NCBI GenBank assembly: GCA_949292025.1
Contig: CASEYC010000081.1
Coordinates: 1-64,000, forward strand
From: an uncultured Bacteroides sp.
GTDB taxonomy: Bacteria > Bacteroidota > Bacteroidia > Bacteroidales > Bacteroidaceae
Length of the DNA: 64,000 bases
Direction: 5' to 3'
Under the pieces are notes generated by a model, which was not told the origin of the DNA, searched no databases, and saw only the letters and a list, made by a program, of their open reading frames with translations. Made by a program: the position numbers and the translations under genes. This document shows, one piece after another, positions 1-7,582 of this stretch; within the stretch, counting starts at the first letter, position 1; every line of letters begins with the position of its first letter.

Positions 1-1
1 A

Positions 2-112
2 TGGCTCGGACCAGCGGATTACATATCCGATGATACATTGATGTACGCTACAAACAGGGCGTTGGCAACCATTGGGGATGAACTTTGTATCAACTTTGCT
101 CATGTGGCTTAG
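2..112 (+). CDS. C-terminal end of an unidentified protein, truncated by the window edge
   Basis: Frame 2 is open from the window edge for 36 codons to a TAG at 110-112. The residues read like ordinary protein (ending DELCINFAHVA), with no low-complexity bias. I do not recognise the family. It would converge on the DUF3244 gene, 72 bp away. With so little visible it could also be a chance open frame. Confidence 0.3.
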   Translation, partial: WLGPADYISDDTLMYATNRALATIGDELCINFAHVA

Positions 113-184
113 TATAAATTAATTCTAATGACTTACTTAAAATTAAAAGATTATACATATAGCATTTCGCGAATTGCTCTTATT

Positions 185-604
185 TTAATCTATAATAAAC
201 CAACCTTCCCACACCGTGCCGTCCGCAACGACCTGCAGGGTGTAATCCCCCGGCTCGTCCAAACGGATAACGACCTCTGAAGCACCAGTGCATTTTTCCT
301 CATAGACCACCGCACCAGTCACATTATCCACTACCCGGATGCCGGAAATGCCGGTCAAGCCTTCGGTGGATACGTATACCTTATCATTATATAGATATGC
401 GTGAGGAGGCTGAGAGGGAAGGAGGCTCATAGCCACAGGTTCTTCCTGAATGATTTGCTCCACACGCGTGTCATCGTCTGACGTTTCCTCATCATCCGTC
501 GCCATCAACCTAATTTCCTCGTAGCCTACAGCCACCTGTGCAAAAGCCGCATTACCAATCCACACGAATGCCCATAGGAGCACAAATAGTAGTTTCAGTT
601 TCAT
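185..604 (-). CDS. DUF3244-type small secreted protein
   Basis: A 139-residue protein with an N-terminal Sec signal peptide (start MKLKLLFVLLWAF, cleavage near AFAQ). An acidic, Asp/Glu/Thr-rich linker (about residues 32-50) follows, then a C-terminal beta-sandwich-like stretch (LYNDKVYVST, VVIRLDEPGDYTLQVV) that resembles Bacteroides DUF3244 proteins. The function of that family is unknown; a periplasmic or surface location is inferred from the signal peptide. I chose the start at 604 rather than an upstream ATG at 682. It sits directly before the signal peptide, and a -7 box TAATTTTG lies at 629-636, which would put the transcript start downstream of the longer start. It lies downstream of the TPR regulator gene on the same strand, but probably has its own promoter. 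Confidence 0.7.
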   Translation of the reverse strand: MKLKLLFVLLWAFVWIGNAAFAQVAVGYEEIRLMATDDEETSDDDTRVEQIIQEEPVAMSLLPSQPPHAYLYNDKVYVSTEGLTGISGIRVVDNVTGAVVYEEKCTGASEVVIRLDEPGDYTLQVVADGTVWEGWFIID

Positions 605-628
605 ATACACTCTTTTATCATTTATTTG

Positions 629-636
629 CAAAATTA
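629..636 (-). promoter_or_regulatory. Bacteroides -7 box (TAATTTTG) for the DUF3244 gene
   Basis: On the minus strand the sequence reads TAATTTTG, matching TAnnTTTG, 25 nt before the chosen start codon. No clear TTTG is seen about 20 nt upstream. Four TGTATAA motifs lie between this box and the upstream gene. Confidence 0.45.
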
Positions 637-657
637 GGCCATCAACAGGACTATCCA

Positions 658-697
658 TGTATAATAGCTGTATAATCTGCATGTATAAAATGTATAA
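658..697. repeat. Four TGTATAA motifs in 40 bp
   Basis: TGTATAA occurs at 658-664, 669-675, 682-688 and 691-697 (plus-strand reading). They sit immediately upstream of the DUF3244 promoter and downstream of the TPR regulator gene. They may be a protein-binding cluster or only AT-rich leader sequence. Confidence 0.5.
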
Positions 698-748
698 AAG
701 GGCATTTTATACACGTATATTTAAGCAAAAGAGAGAAACTTCTACGTT

Positions 749-2434
749 CTACGCTTCCCCTGAAAAACGTAACAGGAAATCTTTTAAATTTCCTTCCTGA
801 TGCGCAACCCCAATTTTATCCTTGAAGACGCGCTTGCTCATCTTATAAATGCCGTCACGTGTATAGCCAAACACATAAGCAATCTGGATGACCGACAATC
901 CAACCAAATACAGACAACACAAGTGGATATCTTCTAAGTCCATCTTTTCATTTTGCCGCAAACGTAGACAGACACCACGCCAACGCCTATTAAGATAATC
1001 TTGCAACTGTAGCCAATCTTCTTCATTCATCTTTTCCTGAGACTTTTCATGCTGATCGCAATCTGAAATAATACGCATTATTTTGCCATACACCACGGAA
1101 TGCTCAAACTCGTCTTTCCATAGTGCCTTCTCCTCTTCCGTCAATGCCGCCGGCAGTTTTTCCTTTTTCGCCAACTGTCCAGGATGTGCCTCTTGCAGGC
1201 CTTGAAGAGCTATTTGCCGTGATGATTTCCTCCATCGCCATATTTTCCATGCTCCCAAAGCCATGACAAAAACCATGACCGCTACACCCACATAAACCCA
1301 TTGCCACACCTGACGCGATTTCGCTTGCACACGCGTCATTTGCAAATTTGTAATAGCATCCAACAGAGTATGTCCCTGTCTGCGAATCATTTCTTGATTA
1401 CTCTTTACGCAGGCAGAATATTTACGCTCCATCTCCATGGACAAAGTATAATCTCCGCGCAGCTTAGCAATGTCTGCCAAGCGCATATAAGCATTAGACT
1501 GGATCTGAGCATCTGTCGCAGGCAACGCTTTGTTCATAAAATAAACAGCTGAGTCATACCAAGCACACCGATAATAAGCCGCACCAAGCAATGAAAATGT
1601 TGAATAACAATGTAAAGTATCCGATTGCAAAGCCCAATTTTCTTTGGCATACCGAAGAGACTCTTCTCCCTTCCCCGAACGGGCATAAAAAGTACTTAAG
1701 AAAGAAGTGGCTGTTCTTTGCAACTGTTGATTATCCAACTTCTCTGCAATCCCATACCCTTGCAACAGCAACTTCTCTGCCATAGGATAATACGTTTTTC
1801 CCTTATCAATGGCCATCACCCCTCTGCGGCACAACGATTCACCCAACAATAACGAATCATTTCTTTGCATCGCTATCTGTCCGGCCAATCCATACAGCGA
1901 GTCCGCCTCCTGCATCAATCCGTTAGCCACATACAGATAAGCCCAATTGTTATAGATAACTCCCAACAGCCGCCTGTCTCCCGCTTCACGCGCCAGTTCT
2001 TCTGCCAACCAGTATTGCCGCAAGGCTTTCTCTTCGTCCTTCAGTCTACGGTAGGCATTCCCCGCCCAATAGTGTGCTTGCGCCTGCATCCCGGCATCGC
2101 CTGCACGGTCATAATACTCCACGGCAGAAAGAATGAGCGAATCATCTGCCAACGGCTGCCCGTAACGGAGGGCCGCCTCTGTCTGCAACAAGGCATAGCG
2201 GGCCTGCAACGCCTCGTCCCGCCACGCATCCGGCGGCACCTGCCGCAACAATCGCCAAGCACTGTCCGGGCGCACCGGCAACAATGAATCCGCCCGCTCC
2301 AACAGCGGGGAACACCCCTTCTGCACACCGCCCGCACAGGCGGCCAAAAGGCAAAGGAAGAATAGTCCTATTCGCAGGCAGGTGAAGCCGCAATCCATGG
2401 CGTCATGTTGGAGGTAATAGTGGAAACGCTTCAT
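749..2434 (-). CDS. TPR membrane protein with C-terminal HTH-like domain (putative regulator)
   Basis: 561 residues. The hydrophobic segment LFFLCLLAAC (about 24-33) looks like a lipoprotein signal. Tetratricopeptide-like helices fill about 40-360, a transmembrane segment follows (WVYVGVAVMVFVMALGAW, about 380-397), and the C-terminal region ends in HLCCLYLVGLSVIQIAYVFGYTRDGIYKMSKRVF segments resembling a LuxR/sigma-like HTH. This TPR-TM-HTH layout is common among Bacteroides membrane regulators of unknown signal. The oddity is the extreme N-terminus: QHDAMDCGFTCLR (residues 9-21) is nearly the opening of Bacteroidota C39-peptidase ABC transporters (DAMDCGPTCLRMI), lying ahead of the real signal sequence. 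Start could be 2434 or the internal ATG at 2398. The upstream propeller gene ends 11 bp before, so the two are probably cotranscribed. Confidence 0.75.
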   Translation of the reverse strand: MKRFHYYLQHDAMDCGFTCLRIGLFFLCLLAACAGGVQKGCSPLLERADSLLPVRPDSAWRLLRQVPPDAWRDEALQARYALLQTEAALRYGQPLADDSLILSAVEYYDRAGDAGMQAQAHYWAGNAYRRLKDEEKALRQYWLAEELAREAGDRRLLGVIYNNWAYLYVANGLMQEADSLYGLAGQIAMQRNDSLLLGESLCRRGVMAIDKGKTYYPMAEKLLLQGYGIAEKLDNQQLQRTATSFLSTFYARSGKGEESLRYAKENWALQSDTLHCYSTFSLLGAAYYRCAWYDSAVYFMNKALPATDAQIQSNAYMRLADIAKLRGDYTLSMEMERKYSACVKSNQEMIRRQGHTLLDAITNLQMTRVQAKSRQVWQWVYVGVAVMVFVMALGAWKIWRWRKSSRQIALQGLQEAHPGQLAKKEKLPAALTEEEKALWKDEFEHSVVYGKIMRIISDCDQHEKSQEKMNEEDWLQLQDYLNRRWRGVCLRLRQNEKMDLEDIHLCCLYLVGLSVIQIAYVFGYTRDGIYKMSKRVFKDKIGVAHQEGNLKDFLLRFSGEA

Positions 2435-2445
2435 AAATAACTCAT

Positions 2446-3738
2446 TTACTTAGCAGACACGATCACCACCACCGGATTATCTTCCAGCTGCACCTTCAGC
2501 AACGGTGCCAACTTCGGGTTATCCTTAGCTTCGGGATGCTCTTCTTGCCAGGCCACCACATCGTGCGCTTCCAAGGAAAACACAAACTCCCCTTGGGGCG
2601 AACTGCATGACCTTATCTGATAAGGCAAATCGCCGGTCAAGTCATCCACGATGCCTCCCTTTTCTGGAGCCATGCGGGTCACGCCAGTCTGCTTGTCATA
2701 AATGCCGTTGTACAGCTTGAAACCAGGCAAGTTCACCTTACCATTTTTCCCAGGGACAGGCATTTCAAGCACCGATTCATACAGATCGCTTACAGCCTTG
2801 AAGTATATCTTCTCCGGAGTCTCCAGCACGGCGTAAGCCACCAGCTTGCCACGGCTTTTTCCTTCCTGTCGCGACTCAGCGTCCAAAGCCCAATCGCCAT
2901 AATGAAATACATAAGCGGGCACCAAACGGTCATGGTCCTTCAACGTGAATATCGTATCGCCAAAGCCTTCCTTCACGCGCACCTGCCCCTCACATTTCCA
3001 CAAAGGATGGGCACTCTGCAAGTCAACCCAAGGCACACCGGCCGCATCTATGGTAAAATTAATCTGTCCCATGTCGAGCCACGCCATCCCCACCACCTTG
3101 TCATCTCGCTGTGAAGGCAACAAGTCCTGCGCGCGCAGCACCGAATCCTGCAATTCCCCACGCTCCGTAAAGCACGACAACTGCCTGGCATGATGACTGG
3201 CATACGACGGCATGTCATAGTAACCGATGACCAATGAATCCTCAAAAGCATAAGCGCAAGGCCGCTCCGGAGGCGTGGGAATCAGAGCCTTCCCCCTGTA
3301 CTTCCCTTGCGCGTCATATTTCTGTAGCTGGTTGGGCAATCTCTCAAAATAGAACAAACCGTTGCCCTCGTTATAAAAAGGCGTCAGCCCCCAGTAACCT
3401 TCCGGGTCCTCCCCACGATGCCCCAGTTGTGCCATAAAACGCCCGGTCTCCTTATCAAAATTAAAGACCACGAACTGCCTGGAAGATACCACGATATTGC
3501 CATCAAACACTTTCACTGTCCCAAGGGAGACCAAACAGGAATCATGGGTTTCCAATGGAATGTAGCGCACGCCTGCCCCGAAATCGGACAACTTCAACGC
3601 TGGCTGCAAGTCCTCCATGGCAGCTTCGATGTCAATGACAGGCACTCCCTCCGCAGAGGCAAAAGAATGCGGACGGCTTCCACAAGAAGCCAAACCCAAA
3701 AACAGGGTAACGAGACTGAAAAAAACAAAACTTCTCAT
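2446..3738 (-). CDS. 6-bladed beta-propeller lipoprotein
   Basis: 430 residues with a lipoprotein signal (MRSFVFFSLVTLFLGLASC, Cys19). A propeller-like body follows, containing VRYIPLETHDSCLVSLG, FNFDKETGRFMAQLGHRGEDPEGY and repeated short strands. This is the pattern of the Bacteroides 6-bladed beta-propeller family (DUF4934/BF3164-like). Such lipoproteins are often encoded near C39-type peptide exporters and TPR regulators, and their molecular role is not established. It is the first gene of a likely two-gene operon with the TPR regulator. Its 5' leader abuts the repeat-rich region at 3755-4192. Confidence 0.75.
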   Translation of the reverse strand: MRSFVFFSLVTLFLGLASCGSRPHSFASAEGVPVIDIEAAMEDLQPALKLSDFGAGVRYIPLETHDSCLVSLGTVKVFDGNIVVSSRQFVVFNFDKETGRFMAQLGHRGEDPEGYWGLTPFYNEGNGLFYFERLPNQLQKYDAQGKYRGKALIPTPPERPCAYAFEDSLVIGYYDMPSYASHHARQLSCFTERGELQDSVLRAQDLLPSQRDDKVVGMAWLDMGQINFTIDAAGVPWVDLQSAHPLWKCEGQVRVKEGFGDTIFTLKDHDRLVPAYVFHYGDWALDAESRQEGKSRGKLVAYAVLETPEKIYFKAVSDLYESVLEMPVPGKNGKVNLPGFKLYNGIYDKQTGVTRMAPEKGGIVDDLTGDLPYQIRSCSSPQGEFVFSLEAHDVVAWQEEHPEAKDNPKLAPLLKVQLEDNPVVVIVSAK

Positions 3739-3809
3739 AATAAAAAAATATAAAATAAGTAAGTGTGAAAAATTAATTTATACCATATCCGGACTCGAAA
3801 GCGAAACGT

Positions 3810-3866
3810 GTAGGGGCGACCCTTGCGGTCGCCCTTATATTGGGCGGGGGCAAGCCCCGCCCCTAC
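3810..3866. repeat. REP-like palindrome, copy 1 (GTAGGGGCGACC...CGCCCCTAC)
   Basis: The outer arms GTAGGGGCG/CGCCCCTAC enclose two small hairpins, GCGACC-cttgc-GGTCGC and GCGGGG-gcaa-GCCCCGC. This would fold as a three-way or cruciform structure. An almost identical copy lies at 52136-52192, differing mainly in the spacer between hairpins. The copy sits in the leader of the propeller operon. Confidence 0.85.
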
Positions 3867-3925
3867 AGTGTTGGCATCATATCCCCATTGTATAAACTAA
3901 ATATGATTGGTTACTTATAATTAAG

Positions 3926-4192
3926 TAAGTAGGTGTACAAAATTAAATGATAATTTAGTTGAAACGTCTGCGGTAACTGATTTCCCCTCCTTCGGAGAGG
4001 AGGGGTGGCCAACGGCCGGGGTGGTAGCGGCAGCAACTAATGCTTAGTTTTTAAGATAACCAACTGTGTATAAGCAAATTTGTCGCTACCACCTCCCCCT
4101 TCGGGTACTCCTCCTCCCCGGAGGAGGAGAAATAAGTTACCACCGTTCCAATCAACCCGATAAATTATCATTTAATTTTGCACATCTACTTA
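3926..4192. mobile_element. 267-bp palindromic MITE-like element with 32-bp terminal inverted repeats
   Basis: Left end 3926-3957 and the reverse complement of right end 4161-4192 match at 30 of 32 positions (core CAAAATTAAATGATAATTTA). Inside are further nested inverted pairs: GGTAACT near 3972 with AGTTACC near 4134, GGTGGTAGCG with CGCTACCACC, and two GC-rich hairpins. The whole element can fold on itself. Both ends carry an outward-pointing TAATTTTG -7-like box (3938-3945 minus, 4173-4180 plus). It has no coding capacity. I call it MITE-like by structure only; no transposase or clear target-site duplication is seen. Confidence 0.6.
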
Positions 4193-4515
4193 AGTGTTCA
4201 TATTTGGTTATATTATGGCATGTAGAACAAAACATGACTTCTTTCGTTGTTTTCTCTCCGCCATCTCTCCATCATCCCTCCACTATTACTCCTATAATAC
4301 TCCTATAATACTCCTATATTAGTCCTATTCAGAAAGGGAGAAATAGGGGTTCAATAGGGGGGATGATCAAGGCCGGGAAAGGTCTGTCTTCCCGTGAATA
4401 ATGAAGATATACTTACCTTGCCCATGCAGATAACTGCCATGACCGATTCAGTATATCTAAAACTACAAGGGAAGTATATCCACCCGCAGCGGAAGAGACA
4501 AAAAGAAAGGACTGC
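4193..4515. other. Non-coding stretch with a short tandem repeat
   Basis: No convincing gene is seen between the palindromic element and the terminator of the SPOR lipoprotein gene. The distinctive content is an 11-bp tandem repeat (4288-4331) followed by AATAGGGG/AATAGGGGG, which could pair with it. An open frame at 4394-4600 has no recognisable features. Confidence 0.5.
4288..4331. repeat. 11-bp tandem repeat, four units
   Basis: Units ACTCCTATAAT (4288-4298), ACTCCTATAAT (4299-4309), ACTCCTATATT (4310-4320) and AGTCCTATTCA (4321-4331). The last two are degenerate. The period equals about one DNA helical turn. Confidence 0.8.
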
Positions 4516-4545
4516 GGGAAGCGCGGCACGATGCCGCCCGCTCCC
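4516..4545 (-). terminator. Probable rho-independent terminator of the SPOR lipoprotein gene
   Basis: A GC-rich imperfect hairpin (GGGAAGCGCGGC / GCCGCCCGCTCCC) lies 64 bp past the stop codon. On the minus strand it is followed by a T-rich run (CCTTTCTTTTTG). Confidence 0.45.
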
Positions 4546-4609
4546 TACAGCCCTGCAGTTTCCTCAGAATGTCTTGCAGAGAGAAAATGCTCTCCGCTAA
4601 GTTGCGTGC

Positions 4610-5131
4610 TTACTGGACACGATAGAGCAACCATGCGCCCTGGAAGTCCTTGCGGTCAGGGTACTTGGCCTTGAAGGCGTCGCGGGCCGAAGCTGCGGAC
4701 GCACGGTCGGCATGGGTGCTGACCACCACGCGATAGGTGGCCGCATCGGCATTGAAGACGATGACAGGCGCATAGCCCTCGCCTTCGAGGTATGTCTTCA
4801 GTCCCTCGGCATTGGCCTTGATGCCAAAGCTGCCACACACCACGCTGTAGTCCATCAGACCGTTGCCGGACACCACCGTCACCTTCTCATGGCGCACATC
4901 ACTGCTCTCCACAGCCACGGGGGCACTCTCCACCACCTTGGTCTCCACCGGAGCGGTTACTACGGGCGTAGTCTCCACCGGAGCAGGCGTAGTGGTCTGT
5001 TCGGCCAGTTCCTGCTGGCGGGCTTTCTCGTACGCTTTCTTATACGCGCTCTCGCTGGACTTGCACGAAGAGAATGCCAAAGCCAGGCATACTCCAATTC
5101 CTAACAAAATTGTCTGTTTCTTCATTTTCAC
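4610..5131 (-). CDS. SPOR-domain lipoprotein
   Basis: 173 residues. The lipoprotein signal is MKMKKQTILLGIGVCLALAFSSC. A charged helix and a Thr/Pro/Val-rich linker follow (about 45-80), then a SPOR-like domain (about 92-173: YSVVCGSFGIKANAEGLKTYLEGEGY, then YRVVVSTHADRASAASARDAFKAKYP). SPOR domains bind denuded peptidoglycan glycan strands. Anchoring in the outer membrane with the SPOR domain in the periplasm is inferred. The gene stands alone with its own terminator. An alternative start six bases downstream (5125) is equally possible. Confidence 0.85.
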   Translation of the reverse strand: MKMKKQTILLGIGVCLALAFSSCKSSESAYKKAYEKARQQELAEQTTTPAPVETTPVVTAPVETKVVESAPVAVESSDVRHEKVTVVSGNGLMDYSVVCGSFGIKANAEGLKTYLEGEGYAPVIVFNADAATYRVVVSTHADRASAASARDAFKAKYPDRKDFQGAWLLYRVQ

Positions 5132-5354
5132 TATGATTTTTCGTTAATATCCCATGGAAAGAAAAGCGACCGACGGGCAGCCGCTCCTTTCAGGGAGCAA
5201 AGAAATAGAAAATCCGTCACCTATCCAAAGAATAATGCCTAAAATTTTAGTGGAAGCCGGTAAAGGCAGGGCAAGTTGAAAGCGAAAAACGGCCTCCGGA
5301 CAGAAAAATGCAAAAAAAATCGGGTAAAGCGATACACCTTAACTTGAAAAACCT

Positions 5355-5362
5355 TATATTTG
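5355..5362 (+). promoter_or_regulatory. -7 box (TATATTTG) of the ytxH-like operon
   Basis: TATATTTG matches TAnnTTTG, 27 nt before the ytxH-like start. No good -33 TTTG is present at the usual spacing. Confidence 0.5.
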
Positions 5363-5388
5363 TGCAGAACTTTTAAAAACATAGTATC

Positions 5389-5598
5389 ATGAAAGGATTA
5401 AATGTATTAGCAGCTTTCTTGGGTGGCGCCGCAGTGGGTGCAGCCCTGGGTATTTTGTTCGCCCCTGAAAAAGGCGAGGACACGCGCAGCAAAATCGCAG
5501 AAGCCCTGCGCAAGAGAGGCATCCGCCTGAACCGTAACGAAATGGACGACCTGGTGGACGAAATCGCCTCTGAAATCAAAGGCGATGCAGCCGAATAA
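5389..5598 (+). CDS. YtxH-like small membrane protein
   Basis: 69 residues. A glycine/alanine-rich membrane segment (VLAAFLGGAAVGAALGILFAP, about 6-26) is followed by KGEDTRSKI and a charged helical tail (to EIASEIKGDAAE). This is the standard YtxH/DUF883-like pattern, often linked to general stress in other bacteria. It is the first of three closely spaced genes. The following holin-like gene starts 26 bp downstream. Confidence 0.8.
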   Translation: MKGLNVLAAFLGGAAVGAALGILFAPEKGEDTRSKIAEALRKRGIRLNRNEMDDLVDEIASEIKGDAAE

Positions 5599-5623
5599 CC
5601 TGTAACGGAAAAACAGAGCCATC

Positions 5624-6001
5624 ATGTTTGCAAGCGACAAGAGCATCGACAGCCTCCGGCAATTGTTCGTGGAATTCAAGAAATACCTGAACTTGCAGAA
5701 GGAATACACCAAAGTGGAAGTCACCGAGAAGCTCTCGGTCTTGCTCTCCATGCTCATCCTGATTCTGCTGATTGTCATCCTGGGCATGATGGCCCTGTTT
5801 TACCTTTCGTTCACGCTGGCCTGGCTGCTGGCACCTGCCGTAGGGAGCATCACGCTGGGCTTCAGCCTCATCGCCATCCTCTACGTCGTGCTGGCCATCC
5901 TGCTGGTGGCTTTCCGCAAACGGCTCATCATCGACCCGATGGTGAAGTTCCTTGCGGGCCTCTTCCTGAAACCCACCGATAAAAACACCCCTGCCCCATG
6001 A
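5624..6001 (+). CDS. Phage-holin-superfamily-3-like membrane protein
   Basis: 125 residues: an N-terminal amphipathic helix (SIDSLRQLFVEFKKYLNLQKEYTKVEVTEKL, not membrane), then two long hydrophobic segments (about 42-68 and 74-100), then a short basic and Pro-rich tail. This is the YqjE/PF07332 pattern, a chromosomal family named from weak similarity to holins; there is no phage context here. The last four bases overlap the next start (ATGA), so the two are likely translationally coupled. Confidence 0.75.
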   Translation: MFASDKSIDSLRQLFVEFKKYLNLQKEYTKVEVTEKLSVLLSMLILILLIVILGMMALFYLSFTLAWLLAPAVGSITLGFSLIAILYVVLAILLVAFRKRLIIDPMVKFLAGLFLKPTDKNTPAP

Positions 6002-6297
6002 CTCTGCCGACTTCTTCCCCAGAATCCCGCCCGCACACATCGGACATTCCCGCCACACTGGAGCAATTGATGCAGCGGAAAGCATCCTTGCACCAACAAA
6101 TCGAGGCGCAAAAAGCAGTCATGGCACGGATAGGCTATGAGGTGACCGCCCCGTTCACGCCCACCGTACACAAGGGCAACAGCCTGTTGCGCGCCTTCAA
6201 CCGGGGAATGGCCCTGTTCGATGGCGTCATGCTGGGCCTGAAAATGATGCGGCAGGTCAAATCCATCTTCGGAAAAAAGAGCAGGTATCGCTATTGA
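5998..6297 (+). CDS. Hypothetical protein, third gene of the ytxH/holin-like operon
   Basis: 99 residues without signal peptide or membrane segment. A helical, Gln/Lys-rich middle (ATLEQLMQRKASLHQQIEAQKAVMARIGYEV) and a C-terminal basic helix (MMRQVKSIFGKKSRYRY) are visible. It overlaps the holin-like gene by 4 bp. I do not recognise a named domain. Its position suggests a cytoplasmic partner of the two membrane proteins. Confidence 0.65.
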   Translation: MTLPTSSPESRPHTSDIPATLEQLMQRKASLHQQIEAQKAVMARIGYEVTAPFTPTVHKGNSLLRAFNRGMALFDGVMLGLKMMRQVKSIFGKKSRYRY

Positions 6298-6380
6298 CGC
6301 GACTTTTGCCCCGCAAAGTCCACAAAAAAAGAGCGGACTCATCGCCCGCCCCTTTCTCTTATATTTTATCCTACTCTACC

Positions 6381-7352
6381 TTATACATAGGTTTCGAGCA
6401 ATTTCACGTGCTGGTCGGGCACGATGGTGACATTCTGCGTCGTGGCAGGCAGCAGCACCGTCTCGCCGGCTTGCAAAGTGATTTCATGGTCCTCGTTGTC
6501 GCGCAGGCGGCAAGCCCCCTCCGTACAAATGAAGATGACGAAAGAATCCAGTTCGGAGTAATCGCACGTGATTTCCTCGGTCATGTCGTAGACGGAAGTC
6601 GTGAAGTACGGGCAGGCCACTACCTCCACAGGCTCGTTCTGGACGCGGTCGTAAGCCGTGCGGAAGTCATCCTGCACATCAGAGAAGTTGATGGCATCCA
6701 CCGCCTGTGCCGTATGCAGTTCGCGTGTCTTGCCGTTCTTGTCCTTACGGTTGTAGTCGTAGATGCGGTAGGTGATGTCCGATGTCTGTTGGATTTCAGC
6801 CACAAAAGCACCCGCACCAATGCCATGCACACGGCCGGCAGGAACGTAGAACACATCGCCCGGCTGGATGGGGCAACTTTGCAGGACTTCGGCGAACGTG
6901 CCGTCGTGCACGCGCTCCTTATACTCTTTCGGCGTGATTTCCTGCGAGAAGCCCGAAATCAGCTTGGCGCCCGGGTCGGCAGAAATGACATACCACATTT
7001 CGTTCTTGCCGAAACTGTTGTGGCGTTTCTTGGCCAAAGCGTCATCCGGATGCACCTGGATAGAGAGATCCAGCTTGGCGTCAATGAACTTGATGAGCAA
7101 GGGGAACTTGTCGCCAAAGCGGGTGTAGTTGGCCTCACCCACCAGTTCTTCCTTGTAACGGCGCACCATCTCGGTCAGGGTCATGCCCTTGTCGGGACCG
7201 TATGACACGACGGATTCGCTTCCCTCGACGGCGGAGACTTCCCAACTTTCGCCCACATTGGACAAGGTTTCATTCAGATGCTTGAACGGAATAATCTTCT
7301 CGCCTCCCCAAAGCGTCTGCTTCAGGATAGGCTCAAACTTTAAAGGATACAT
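6381..7352 (-). CDS. manA: Mannose-6-phosphate isomerase, class I (short form)
   Basis: Interconverts mannose 6-phosphate and fructose 6-phosphate in the cytoplasm. At 323 residues it is the compact, Firmicutes/Bacteroidota-type enzyme. Expected zinc ligands are visible: Gln99 and His101 in QVHPDD, Glu118 in NEMWY and His176 in VPAGRVHGIGAG. The cupin-like C-terminal part ends at LLETYV. It is a single-gene unit with a strong promoter match upstream and converges on the ytxH operon. Confidence 0.92.
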   Translation of the reverse strand: MYPLKFEPILKQTLWGGEKIIPFKHLNETLSNVGESWEVSAVEGSESVVSYGPDKGMTLTEMVRRYKEELVGEANYTRFGDKFPLLIKFIDAKLDLSIQVHPDDALAKKRHNSFGKNEMWYVISADPGAKLISGFSQEITPKEYKERVHDGTFAEVLQSCPIQPGDVFYVPAGRVHGIGAGAFVAEIQQTSDITYRIYDYNRKDKNGKTRELHTAQAVDAINFSDVQDDFRTAYDRVQNEPVEVVACPYFTTSVYDMTEEITCDYSELDSFVIFICTEGACRLRDNEDHEITLQAGETVLLPATTQNVTIVPDQHVKLLETYV

Positions 7353-7400
7353 TTGTCTTAAATAAAATCGTTAATGATGTGGTTAACTTTGATTTGGGGG

Positions 7401-7432
7401 CAAACATACGAAAAAATAAATTCTATATCAAA
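7401..7432 (-). promoter_or_regulatory. Promoter of manA (TTTG-N20-TATGTTTG)
   Basis: Minus strand: -33 TTTG at 7429-7432, a spacer of exactly 20 nt, and -7 TATGTTTG at 7401-7408. This is a full match to the Bacteroides sigma-ABfr consensus, 49 nt before the manA start. Confidence 0.8.
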
Positions 7433-7519
7433 AAACTGGCAAAAAAATGATGAAATAAAATCGCCTTTTTGCCAAACGCTAAACTTTCCTAAATGAATTA
7501 CCACATTTCCCCCCTTTTC

Positions 7520-7551
7520 CTTGGGAGAACAAAAGAAAATACTTTTATTTG
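7520..7551 (+). promoter_or_regulatory. Probable promoter of the galM operon (CTTG-N20-TTTATTTG)
   Basis: CTTG at 7520-7523, 20 nt, then TTTATTTG at 7544-7551 (one mismatch to TAnnTTTG). It predicts a transcript start near 7558. That supports 7583 rather than 7493 as the galM start codon. Confidence 0.55.
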
Positions 7552-7582
7552 CAAGAAATTTGAATTAAAAGCATACCATGAT

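Noticed and set aside
3617..3895. Plus-strand open frame ending in CRGDPCGRP...GRGQAPPLQC
   Set aside because: This is the well-known translation artefact of the REP-like palindrome, antisense to the propeller gene.
4066..4308. 80-codon open frame in the 4-kb gap
   Set aside because: It runs through the palindromic element and the 11-bp repeat; composition follows the repeats.
4394..4600. 68-codon open frame upstream of the SPOR gene
   Set aside because: No ribosome-binding or promoter evidence, basic low-complexity end, and overlap with the terminator hairpin of the opposite gene.
5624..6001. Prophage remnant suggested by the holin-like protein
   Set aside because: No other phage genes, integrase or attachment sites; the family is common in chromosomal ytxH operons.
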